A DNA stretch of 64,000 nt from Gp13-AA77 sp035949375 (GTDB lineage: Bacteria; Acidobacteriota; Terriglobia; UBA7540). Within the stretch, counting starts at the first letter, position 1. Each line of letters opens with the position of its first letter. The position numbers and the translations under genes are program-made. Where the stretch lies: the NCBI GenBank assembly GCA_035949375.1, contig DASZIG010000060.1:57148-121147 (forward strand), in the 5' to 3' direction. Shown here piece after piece: positions 8,579-15,643 of the stretch. The notes under the pieces were generated by a model. It was not told where the DNA came from. It made no database searches and was given only the letters and a program-made list of their open reading frames with translations.

Positions 8579-10417
8579 TCAGTACCCCCGGAGGTCTTCA
8601 ACCTCCAACCAGACACATTCGAACCGCTGCTCAAAGGCCCGGACTACCGGATCACTTGCGGCACGACCGCGCGCGTCCGGCACAGCGCGAGCGGGCCTAA
8701 CTTCTTCATCCCGCAGTGTAACACGGATGCTGACCGGCTCGCCGAGCACCTGGGAACAGACCTGGCGCAGCGCCTCCTGGTTCTCCTTGTTGTTGAGCAC
8801 GTCGGCCCAAAAGCTTCCGGAGTTCTGCCGCGAAAAGACGAAGTGGACGGCGCCCGCTTCGGCGCGCCACTCCGCCACATGCTCGAGACAACTGCTGACG
8901 AATTTCTTCGATTGCTCGAACAACAGGCGCTTCACTTCCGCGAGCCTCGGATCCTGCGGGGTTTCGGCGCGCAGAGGCTCGTCAGCCTGCGTAGCCGGCG
9001 CCTGCGCGGGAACCGCGGCGGCGCCCGTCCTGGAGGTTGGGCTGCCTGCCGGTGTAACTGCCGGCGTAATTGCCGGTGCCCCGGTGGGAGCGCCCGTTTG
9101 AGCCCGCGTTTGAGTTCCCGTTTGGGCGCCCATTTGGGCCCCTGTTTGAACTGACGTCCGGCTCGAGGCGGTAGTGGGCGCAGCGCTCGGGGCTGTCCGG
9201 GCAGGCGGCGCGTATCCCGTTCCGCCGGACGATGTGGGACGGGCGGGCGCCGGCACTGAACCGACGGCGCGGCCCGGCGCCGGGCCTGATTCCTTCAACT
9301 CCGCAAGCACGTTTTCGAGCGAAATCAGCCGGCGGGCGTGCACCAGCTTCAGCAGCGCCAGTTCCAGATGAAAGCGTGGCTGAAGCGCGTAGCGCAGGTC
9401 GCTCTGTGCCCGCAGCAGGATTTGAAAGGCGCGCAGCCAGTCCTCCTCCGCGAGCGAACCCGCCAGGCGCCCGAGCGTGGCGCGCATGTCGCCCGGAACC
9501 TCGATCAGCGGGCTTTCGATGCCCACGCTGCGCGCGACCATGAGATTGCGGATGAAGCGTGTGAGGTCGCCGAGGAAAGCCGCAGGCTCGTATCCCTCGG
9601 CCGCCAGGCGCTGGATCTGGCCGAGCACGCGTTCGGCATCGGCGGCCACGATAGCCTCCACAATCTCGATCAGCAGTCTTCCCGGCACCACGCCCAGCAG
9701 CCGCTGCACTTCCGTGTCAACCAGCTTCTCGCCGCACCCGGCGATCACCTGATCCAGCATGGATAGGGCGTCGCGAAGGCTCCCGGCGGCGGCTTCGGCG
9801 AGGGCCGCGAGCGACCCTTCGTCCGCTTCCACCTTTTCGGCAACGCATACTTCGTTGAGGCGCGCCACCACTTCCGAATAGTCGAGCAGGCGGAAAGCGA
9901 AATGCTGGCAGCGCGACTGGATGGTGGTCGGCAACTTGTGGGCTTCAGTGGTGGCCAGGATGAAGAGGCACCTCGGGGGGGGCTCCTCCAGCGTTTTCAG
10001 GAGCGCATTGAAGGCCTCGTTGGTCAGCATGTGCGCTTCGTCGATGATGAACACCTTGTAGCGGTCGCGCGCCGGAAGGTAGCGCGCGGTCTCACGCAAC
10101 TCACGAATCTCGTCGATGCCGCGATTGGAGGCGGCGTCGATCTCGATCACGTCCACCGAGTTTCCGGCTGTGATCTCGCGGCAGGAGTCGCAGGTGCCGT
10201 CCGGCGTGACGGTGGGCCCCTGGGCGCAATTGAGCGCCTTGGCGAGGATGCGGGCTGTCGTGGTCTTGCCCACGCCGCGCGCGCCGGAAAAGATGTAGCC
10301 GTGGGCCACGCGATCATGCAGGATGGCGTTCTTCAGGGTGCCGGTGACGCCCCCCTGGCCCACCACATCGTCGAACGTCTGCGGCCGGTATTTACGGGCG
10401 ATGACTTGGTAAGACAT
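8579..10417 (-). CDS. dnaX: DNA polymerase III subunits gamma/tau
   Basis: AAA+ clamp-loader subunit of the replicase; 612 aa. Walker A GARGVGKT is at 45-52, DEAH at 126-129 and the sensor motif SRC at 168-170. Of the four zinc ligands known from E. coli, Cys64, Cys76 and Cys79 are present but the one aligning with Cys73 is Asp (TVTPDGTCDSC). Residues about 370-480 are a low-complexity Pro/Ala/Thr/Gln linker with a run of four-residue repeats (AQTG, AQMG, APTG). The C-terminal about 120 aa resemble a tau-like tail. The start ATG lies at the edge of a 121-bp tandem duplication. The SRP RNA gene is just upstream on the same strand. Confidence 0.95.
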   Translation of the reverse strand: MSYQVIARKYRPQTFDDVVGQGGVTGTLKNAILHDRVAHGYIFSGARGVGKTTTARILAKALNCAQGPTVTPDGTCDSCREITAGNSVDVIEIDAASNRGIDEIRELRETARYLPARDRYKVFIIDEAHMLTNEAFNALLKTLEEPPPRCLFILATTEAHKLPTTIQSRCQHFAFRLLDYSEVVARLNEVCVAEKVEADEGSLAALAEAAAGSLRDALSMLDQVIAGCGEKLVDTEVQRLLGVVPGRLLIEIVEAIVAADAERVLGQIQRLAAEGYEPAAFLGDLTRFIRNLMVARSVGIESPLIEVPGDMRATLGRLAGSLAEEDWLRAFQILLRAQSDLRYALQPRFHLELALLKLVHARRLISLENVLAELKESGPAPGRAVGSVPAPARPTSSGGTGYAPPARTAPSAAPTTASSRTSVQTGAQMGAQTGTQTRAQTGAPTGAPAITPAVTPAGSPTSRTGAAAVPAQAPATQADEPLRAETPQDPRLAEVKRLLFEQSKKFVSSCLEHVAEWRAEAGAVHFVFSRQNSGSFWADVLNNKENQEALRQVCSQVLGEPVSIRVTLRDEEVRPARAVPDARGRAASDPVVRAFEQRFECVWLEVEDLRGY

Positions 10418-10656
10418 AAGTCAAAGTTAACAATCGACAGTTAACAGTCAAAGTCGCAGAGCCGTGTGCTGCTGAAAGTCCCGAAGGGGAAAACTGTCGA
10501 CCGTAAACTGTTGACTGTCGACTTACTTTCTTGGTCATAAGTCAAAGTTAACAGTCAATAGTTAACAGTCGAAAGTCGCAGAGCCGTGTGCTGCTGAAAG
10601 TCCCGAAGGGGAAAACTGTCGACTGTAAACTGTCGACTGTCGACTTGCTTTCTTGG
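10415..10656. repeat. Two tandem copies of a 121-bp unit containing 7-nt arrays
   Basis: Copy 1 is 10415-10535 and copy 2 is 10536-10656; they differ at only a few bases. Each has a left arm of 7-nt units (AGTTAAC, AGTCAAT, AGTCGAA in copy 2), a central core with GCCGTGTGCTGCTGAAAGTC, and a right arm of units in the opposite sense (AACTGTC, GACTGTA, GACTGTC). Copy 1 begins on the dnaX start codon and copy 2 ends at the SRP RNA gene, so the pair fills the whole spacer. The duplicated arms could fold into long imperfect hairpins in the dnaX leader. Confidence 0.85.
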
Positions 10657-10659
10657 ACG

Positions 10660-10764
10660 CCAGACTTCGGGTTGCTGCGGCACACGGAGAGGCTCGCTAC
10701 CGTTGCTTCCTTCCGGACCTGGCGGGGTTCACAAGCATCCGTCGCACAGCGCCCGAAGTCTGAC
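10660..10764 (-). ncRNA. ffs: Bacterial signal recognition particle RNA (4.5S-like, small type)
   Basis: The minus strand reads the SRP domain IV signature CCAGGTCCGGAAGGAAGCAA, including the GGAA tetraloop, and the usual TGTGAACCCCGCC lead-in. The two ends pair over at least 12 bp (CCAGACTTCGGG with CCCGAAGTCTGA on the plus strand), giving the single long hairpin of about 105 nt typical of small bacterial SRP RNA. The RNA scaffolds Ffh for co-translational membrane targeting. It sits just upstream of dnaX on the same strand; SRP RNA next to dnaX is also known from other bacteria. Confidence 0.93.
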
Positions 10765-10989
10765 ATAAGGCCTTGCGGCTGGTCAACCGTTCTGCAACTG
10801 AAATGTTAGCACGGGCCCCACAAGTTGTGCAGGAAGAATTCGAGCAAGAAGTCGAGAATCGGGAAACATCGTAACAGGCCGTCAACGGCGCAGGGGCTCG
10901 GAATTCACGATTGACATGGGATGAGATCCAGCGGCTGGAACATCCGAGGGGCGCCATTCGTACAGTAAAGTGTAGCCGGAGGGAATCGC

Positions 10990-11190
10990 ATGACCGCCTT
11001 TCTGCTTTGGTGCATTCTGCTGCTGTTGTGCTGGCCGCTTGCGCTTCTGGCGCTCGTACTCTACCCGATCGTATGGCTGATCTTGTTGCCATTTCGCATC
11101 GTGGGCATCGCCGTAGGTGGTGTCTTGGAACTGCTGTGGGCTATGATGACACTCCCGGCCAGGGTCCTGCGGGGACCGCGGCGGGCCTGA
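10990..11190 (+). CDS. Small two-helix membrane protein, unknown function
   Basis: 66 aa with ATG at 10990 and a good ribosome site (GGAGGG, 6 nt spacer). Almost the whole protein is hydrophobic. Helix one is about residues 4-30 (LLWCILLLLCWPLALLALVL) and helix two about 36-56, ending in a basic tail ARVLRGPRRA that should stay in the cytoplasm. It has no recognised domain. It precedes the toast_rack lipoprotein, separated from it by a short 7-nt repeat array. The ribosome site and clean membrane profile support a real gene; no function is proposed. Confidence 0.65.
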   Translation: MTAFLLWCILLLLCWPLALLALVLYPIVWLILLPFRIVGIAVGGVLELLWAMMTLPARVLRGPRRA

Positions 11191-11196
11191 AACTGA

Positions 11197-11286
11197 CGAT
11201 GGACGATCGCCGGTTTGCGGTCACCGGTTGGTGACTGAAGGTTGCTCTCGGACGGCGCTTCCGAGTTCTGGCTTCTGACTCCTCTC
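11197..11286. repeat. Short two-armed 7-nt repeat array
   Basis: After the small membrane gene the left arm reads GTTTGCG, GTCACCG, GTTGGTG, ACTGAAG, GTTGCTC. The right arm reads TTCCGAG, TTCTGGC, TTCTGAC, TCCTCTC in phase from 11259. This is the degenerate 7-nt pattern seen elsewhere in the window, here weaker. It occupies most of the spacer before the lipoprotein start. Confidence 0.5.
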
Positions 11287-11301
11287 ACATTGGAGACCAC
11301 C

Positions 11302-12054
11302 ATGAATACCCGAAATCGACGCCTGGCTCTGACCGCGGCTCTCGCCTTTGCCGCGGTGCTGATTTTGAGCGCGGCGGGTTGCATCCTGTCGAGCGGGCCC
11401 CGCGTTGGGGAAACCCACACCATCTCGCAATCGGTGCCGCTTGGCCCCGCGGCGTCTGTTGCTGTCGACGTCAAGATGGGTGCGGGCGAGTTGAAGGTTG
11501 CCGGCGGAGCTACCGGCCTGATGGATGGGGAGTTCACCTACAACGTTGACGCGTGGAAGCCGGGCGTTCATTACGAGGCGAACGGCGACCAGGGCCACCT
11601 GACGATCGAGCAGCCTGAGTCCCACGGTCACAGGGGCAACACGCGTTATGAGTGGAACCTGAGATTGAACAACCATGTTCCTATGGAAATGAATGTGAAC
11701 CTGGGTGCGGGCAAGGCCCAGCTCAACCTGGTGGGACTGAACCTGTCCCGGTTCGAAATGAACCTGGGGGCGGGAGAAACCGACGTCGACCTGGATGGTC
11801 CGTGGAAGCACGACCTCACGGCTTCCGTGCAAGGCGGCGTGGGCAAGGCGACGTTGCACCTGCCACGCGACGTGGGCGTACAGGTGACGGCTCAAGGTGG
11901 CCTGGGCGCCGTCAATGCCAACGGACTTACGAAGAACGGCGACGTCTACACCAATGACGCTTATGGCAAAGCGCACGTGAATCTCACGATCAACGTTCAG
12001 GGTGGCGTGGGCGAAATCGACCTCGTGCTCGGCGGCGGGGGCGGAACGGTGTAG
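11302..12054 (+). CDS. Lipoprotein with toast_rack N-terminal domain
   Basis: 250 aa from ATG 11302. A lipoprotein signal is clear: a basic start (MNTRNRRLAL), a hydrophobic stretch, then lipobox LSAAGC with Cys26 or so as the lipidated residue. The mature part matches the toast_rack beta-helix pattern: VDVKMGAGELKVAGGA, then VNLGAGKAQLNLVGLN, then MNLGAGETDVDLDG, and the closing GGVGEIDLVLGGGGG. Such proteins are anchored to the membrane and face the periplasm or cell surface; their role is unknown. A plausible but weak TGGAGA precedes the start. Nearby genes give no functional hint. Confidence 0.8.
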   Translation: MNTRNRRLALTAALAFAAVLILSAAGCILSSGPRVGETHTISQSVPLGPAASVAVDVKMGAGELKVAGGATGLMDGEFTYNVDAWKPGVHYEANGDQGHLTIEQPESHGHRGNTRYEWNLRLNNHVPMEMNVNLGAGKAQLNLVGLNLSRFEMNLGAGETDVDLDGPWKHDLTASVQGGVGKATLHLPRDVGVQVTAQGGLGAVNANGLTKNGDVYTNDAYGKAHVNLTINVQGGVGEIDLVLGGGGGTV

Positions 12055-12135
12055 CCGACCGCGAGCTCACGCCTTCGGTACCTCTTCGGGAGCCGGCGGT
12101 GCGGCCGAACTCAGTCCCGTGAGCCGTCGTTTGCG

Positions 12136-12161
12136 TTGACGGCCGCTTTTTTTGCTATACT
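12136..12161 (+). promoter_or_regulatory. Probable promoter of the tig-clpP-clpX group
   Basis: An extended -10 element TGCTATACT lies at 12153-12161 (TATACT with TG one base before it). A TTGACG is present at 12136-12141, but the 14-bp spacing is short, so recognition probably leans on the extended -10. It is about 80 bp upstream of the trigger factor start. Confidence 0.5.
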
Positions 12162-12241
12162 GGCGCTTTGGTGAGTCACGAATCCCTTATATCGAGCCTC
12201 TCCTGCATCATCCTTAATCCTCCTGACATGATCGAGGACGC

Positions 12242-13612
12242 GTGGAATCGTCGACGTGCAAGAAAGAATTGATTATCGAGGTGCCCCCGGAAGCGGTGGC
12301 GCGGGAAAGCGAGCAGATTACCTCGCAATACGCGCGCGTGGCGCGGATTCCGGGCTTTCGTCCGGGCCGGGCTCCGCGAGCCCTGGTAGGAAAGCGATTC
12401 CGCGAGGAGATACGGAGCGAAATCGTGCAGACCCTGGTGCCACGGTACTTTGAGGACCGTCTGCGCGACGAGAAGCTGCACCTGGCGGGCGAGCCGCGCT
12501 TTGAGGATCTCAAGTTCGAGGAAGGCCAGCCGATACGGGCGAAGGCCACTTTCGAGGTCTATCCCGATTTTGAGCTGAAAGACTACAAGGGCCTCGAAGT
12601 TGATCTGGACGCCGCCACCGTGACGGACCCGGATGTGGACAAGGCGATTGGCCGGCTGCGGGAGCGCGCCGCGACTTTCGAAGTGGTCGAGGACCGGCCC
12701 GCTGCGGACGGCGATTACGTCATGGTCAACTATCGCGGCCAGAACCTGCAGGACGCCGCCGCCGAGCCCATCGAAGCCCAGGAAGGACTGATTCTTCTGG
12801 GCGGCGAGCGCACCGTGCCTGGCTTCACGGAGAACCTGACGGGCTCCCGGGCCGGCGAGGTCCGGGAATTTGACGTGCCCTACCCGGCGGAATTTCCGAG
12901 GAAGAACCTGGCCGGCCAGACCCTCCGGTATCGAGTGGAGATCCAGGGCATCAAAAAGAAGGTGGTCCCCGCGGCGGACGACGAGTTCGCCAAGACGGTG
13001 AGTGATTTCCAGACACTGGACGAACTCCGTCACAAGGTGCGCGGAGACCTGGAGGCGCAGAAGCAGAAGAGCGCTGAAAATGCCGCCAGGCGAAAGCTGG
13101 TTGACCAATTGACCGCTGCCCATAGCTTTCCTGTCCCAGAGGGGCTGGTCGAAGACCGGCTGCGACGCAGGCTGGAGCGTTTTGCGGAGGGCTTGGCGTC
13201 ACAAGGCGTGGATCCTGAAAGTGCCCAGATTGATTGGCGTGCTCTGCGCGATGAGGTGCGGGGCGATGCGGAGCGGGACGTACGCGAGTCGCTTATTCTC
13301 GACGCCGTTGCGGAGGCCGAGAAGATCAGCGTCACTCCCGAAGAAATTGACGAAACGGTGCGCGAGCTTGCGGAAGGCCTGCACGAGACGCCTGCGGCTC
13401 TCAAGACGCGCTTGACACGGGACGGGGAGCTCAGTAAACTAGAATCTAGTCGTAGGAATCTCAAGGCCCTGGATTTCATCTACCGGAACGCCAAAATCAA
13501 TCAGCCAACGACAGCAACACTATCGGAACCGGTTAAGGGCGAAAACCCCGCGCAACACATGAGCACGGCCGGGGACCGGGTAGTGCCGCAGGGAGAAGAC
13601 AAAAGCTCATGA
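12242..13612 (+). CDS. tig: Trigger factor (ribosome-bound chaperone and prolyl isomerase)
   Basis: Binds at the ribosome exit tunnel and folds nascent chains; 456 aa. The ribosome-binding signature GFRPGRAPR is at residues 38-46. The middle FKBP-type PPIase domain lies about 155-245 (DGDYVMVNYRGQ..LGGERTVPGFTENLTG). The C-terminal chaperone domain is helical and charged. The GTG start has GAGGA close upstream; an initiation point a little further upstream cannot be excluded because the N-terminal strand is short compared with other trigger factors. The stop overlaps the first possible clpP start as ATGA, suggesting coupling. tig-clpP-clpX is a classic gene order. Confidence 0.95.
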   Translation: MESSTCKKELIIEVPPEAVARESEQITSQYARVARIPGFRPGRAPRALVGKRFREEIRSEIVQTLVPRYFEDRLRDEKLHLAGEPRFEDLKFEEGQPIRAKATFEVYPDFELKDYKGLEVDLDAATVTDPDVDKAIGRLRERAATFEVVEDRPAADGDYVMVNYRGQNLQDAAAEPIEAQEGLILLGGERTVPGFTENLTGSRAGEVREFDVPYPAEFPRKNLAGQTLRYRVEIQGIKKKVVPAADDEFAKTVSDFQTLDELRHKVRGDLEAQKQKSAENAARRKLVDQLTAAHSFPVPEGLVEDRLRRRLERFAEGLASQGVDPESAQIDWRALRDEVRGDAERDVRESLILDAVAEAEKISVTPEEIDETVRELAEGLHETPAALKTRLTRDGELSKLESSRRNLKALDFIYRNAKINQPTTATLSEPVKGENPAQHMSTAGDRVVPQGEDKSS

Positions 13613-13629
13613 AAGGTAGTGGAGCACAG

Positions 13630-14217
13630 ATGACGCTGGTGCCCATGGTGGTGGAGCAGACGAACCGCGGCGAGCGGGCCTATGATATCTATTCGCGCCT
13701 GCTGCGAGACAATATCATCTTCATTGGCACCCCGATCGACGACAATGTCGCCAATCTGATTACCGCTCAACTGCTCTATCTGGCTGCCGAGGATCCGGAA
13801 AAGGACGTGCAGCTCTACATTAATTCACCGGGCGGCAGCGTCTCGGCCGGTATGGCGATCTACGACACCATGCAGTTCATACGCCCGGACGTCTGCACCA
13901 CGTGTATTGGTATGGCCGCGAGCATCGCGGCCGTGCTCCTGTGCTCCGGCACCCCCGGGAAACGATTCGCTTTGCCCAATTCCCGCGTCTTGATCCATCA
14001 GCCGTGGATCGGAGGCGTCTCCGGGCAAGCTACGGACATCGACATTCATGCTCGCGAGATTCTGCGCCTGCGCGCCAGCATCAACGAGATTCTGGCCCAA
14101 CACACCAAACAAACGGTGGCGAAGGTTGAGCACGACGTGGAGCGGGATTTCTGGATGAGCGCACAACAGGCGCTTGAATACGGAATGGTCGATGAAATCG
14201 TCTACAAGCACAAATAG
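13630..14217 (+). CDS. clpP: ATP-dependent Clp protease proteolytic subunit
   Basis: Barrel-forming serine peptidase that degrades substrates unfolded by ClpX; 195 aa. The catalytic triad is Ser98 (GMAASIAAVLL), His123 (RVLIHQPW) and Asp169 (EHDVERDFWMS). Ile replaces the usual Met after the active Ser. The start MTLVPMVVEQTNRGERAYDI fits the family exactly and has GGAG 5 nt upstream. An earlier in-frame ATG at 13609 overlaps the tig stop but adds seven atypical residues. It lies 45 nt before clpX, so both parts of the ClpXP machine are made together. Confidence 0.96.
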   Translation: MTLVPMVVEQTNRGERAYDIYSRLLRDNIIFIGTPIDDNVANLITAQLLYLAAEDPEKDVQLYINSPGGSVSAGMAIYDTMQFIRPDVCTTCIGMAASIAAVLLCSGTPGKRFALPNSRVLIHQPWIGGVSGQATDIDIHAREILRLRASINEILAQHTKQTVAKVEHDVERDFWMSAQQALEYGMVDEIVYKHK

Positions 14218-14262
14218 GCGCGTCAGTCCAGTGAATCAATTGAAGGCTTAAGGGAGCCTGTT

Positions 14263-15525
14263 GTGAAAAAGACGGGTCCGGAAGAGCCCTTGCGCTGTTC
14301 GTTTTGCCACAAGAGCCAGGAAAGCGTGCGCCGCCTGATTTCGTCTCCCGACGAGCGTCCGCGAGCGTACATTTGTGACGAGTGCGTGGCGGTTTGCAAC
14401 AGCATCCTGGAAGAGGAAGCCCCGGAACGCCCGGTGGCGCTGCAGACCACGACCCTACCGCGGCCTGTGGACGTGAAGGTTTTCCTTGAGCAGTACGTCG
14501 TGGGCCAGGACAAGGCCAAGAAGAAGCTGGCCGTGGCCGTCTACAATCACTACAAGCGCATTTTGCTGAGCCGCCAAAGGGCGGAAGTGGAGCTTACCAA
14601 GTCCAATATCCTGCTGATCGGACCTACCGGCACGGGCAAGACCCTGCTCGCGCAGACGCTGGCACGCATGCTTGACGTGCCTTTCGCCATCGTGGACGCC
14701 ACCACACTGACCGAAGCGGGCTACGTGGGCGAAGATGTTGAGAACATCATTCTCAAGCTGCTGCAGAGCGCGAACTATGACGTGCAGCGCGCCCAACAGG
14801 GAATCATTTACATCGACGAGATCGACAAGATTTCCAAGAAGGACGAAAACCCGTCGATCACCCGCGACGTGTCAGGGGAGGGTGTGCAGCAGGCGTTGCT
14901 GAAGATTCTGGAAGGAACGATCGCCAACGTGCCGCCCCAAGGCGGACGCAAGCACCCGCATCAGGAGTTTACTCCGGTGGACACCACGAACATCCTCTTC
15001 ATTTGCGGGGGAGCGTTCGTCGGCCTGGAGCGGATCATCGAGCGGCGGATCGGGCGCCGCAGCGTGGGATTCCATACGGATACCGCCGGAGCGCCGGGGC
15101 CGAGCCGCAGAAACTACGAACTGCTCGATCAGGTGCAACCCCTCGATCTGATCAAATACGGGTTGATTCCGGAGTTTGTCGGCCGCCTGCCGGTGCTGAG
15201 CGTGTTGAATGACCTGGACGAAGAGGCGCTGGTGGAGATCCTGACGCGCCCCAAGAATGCTCTGGCACGCCAGTACCAGCGGTTGTTCGAGTTTGAGAAC
15301 GTCAAGCTGCGGTTCTCGGAGGGCGCGCTTCGGGCGATCGCGCGCGAAGCCCTGGTGCGCAAAGTCGGAGCGCGGGGCTTGCGTATGATCCTGGAAGACC
15401 TCATGCTGGATCTGATGTACAACCTGCCCAGCCAGCGGAAGCTGCGCGAGTTCGTGATTACCGAGGAGATGGTCCGCAACCGCGAGATCAATTTCAGCTC
15501 CGCGCTGCTCGAGAAGGTGGGATAG
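14263..15525 (+). CDS. clpX: ATP-dependent Clp protease ATP-binding subunit ClpX
   Basis: AAA+ unfoldase that feeds substrates to ClpP; 420 aa, the standard length. The N-terminal zinc-binding domain uses Cys12, Cys15, Cys38 and Cys41. Walker A GPTGTGKT is at 120-127, Walker B IIYIDEIDKI near 180, and the sensor and arginine-finger region is conserved (ERRIGRR). The GTG start has AGGGAG 6 nt upstream. Its stop falls at the first unit of a short 7-nt repeat array separating it from lon. Confidence 0.96.
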   Translation: MKKTGPEEPLRCSFCHKSQESVRRLISSPDERPRAYICDECVAVCNSILEEEAPERPVALQTTTLPRPVDVKVFLEQYVVGQDKAKKKLAVAVYNHYKRILLSRQRAEVELTKSNILLIGPTGTGKTLLAQTLARMLDVPFAIVDATTLTEAGYVGEDVENIILKLLQSANYDVQRAQQGIIYIDEIDKISKKDENPSITRDVSGEGVQQALLKILEGTIANVPPQGGRKHPHQEFTPVDTTNILFICGGAFVGLERIIERRIGRRSVGFHTDTAGAPGPSRRNYELLDQVQPLDLIKYGLIPEFVGRLPVLSVLNDLDEEALVEILTRPKNALARQYQRLFEFENVKLRFSEGALRAIAREALVRKVGARGLRMILEDLMLDLMYNLPSQRKLREFVITEEMVRNREINFSSALLEKVG

Positions 15526-15624
15526 AAAGCAGAATTCAGAAGGCATGCCGCCGCCGGTATGGAAGTAATCGATCAGGGTGGGGAGCCGGACAAGTCCGTT
15601 TGGGGCGAGATTCTGATTTCTGGG
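15524..15624. repeat. Short two-armed 7-nt repeat between clpX and lon
   Basis: The left arm at 15524-15544 is AGAAAGC, AGAATTC, AGAAGGC. The right arm at 15611-15624 is TTCTGAT, TTCTGGG, the reverse-complement sense. The core of about 65 bp between them has no similarity I recognise. The clpX stop overlaps the first unit. Confidence 0.55.
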
Positions 15625-15643
15625 TCCGGGTAAGAGGCACGAA

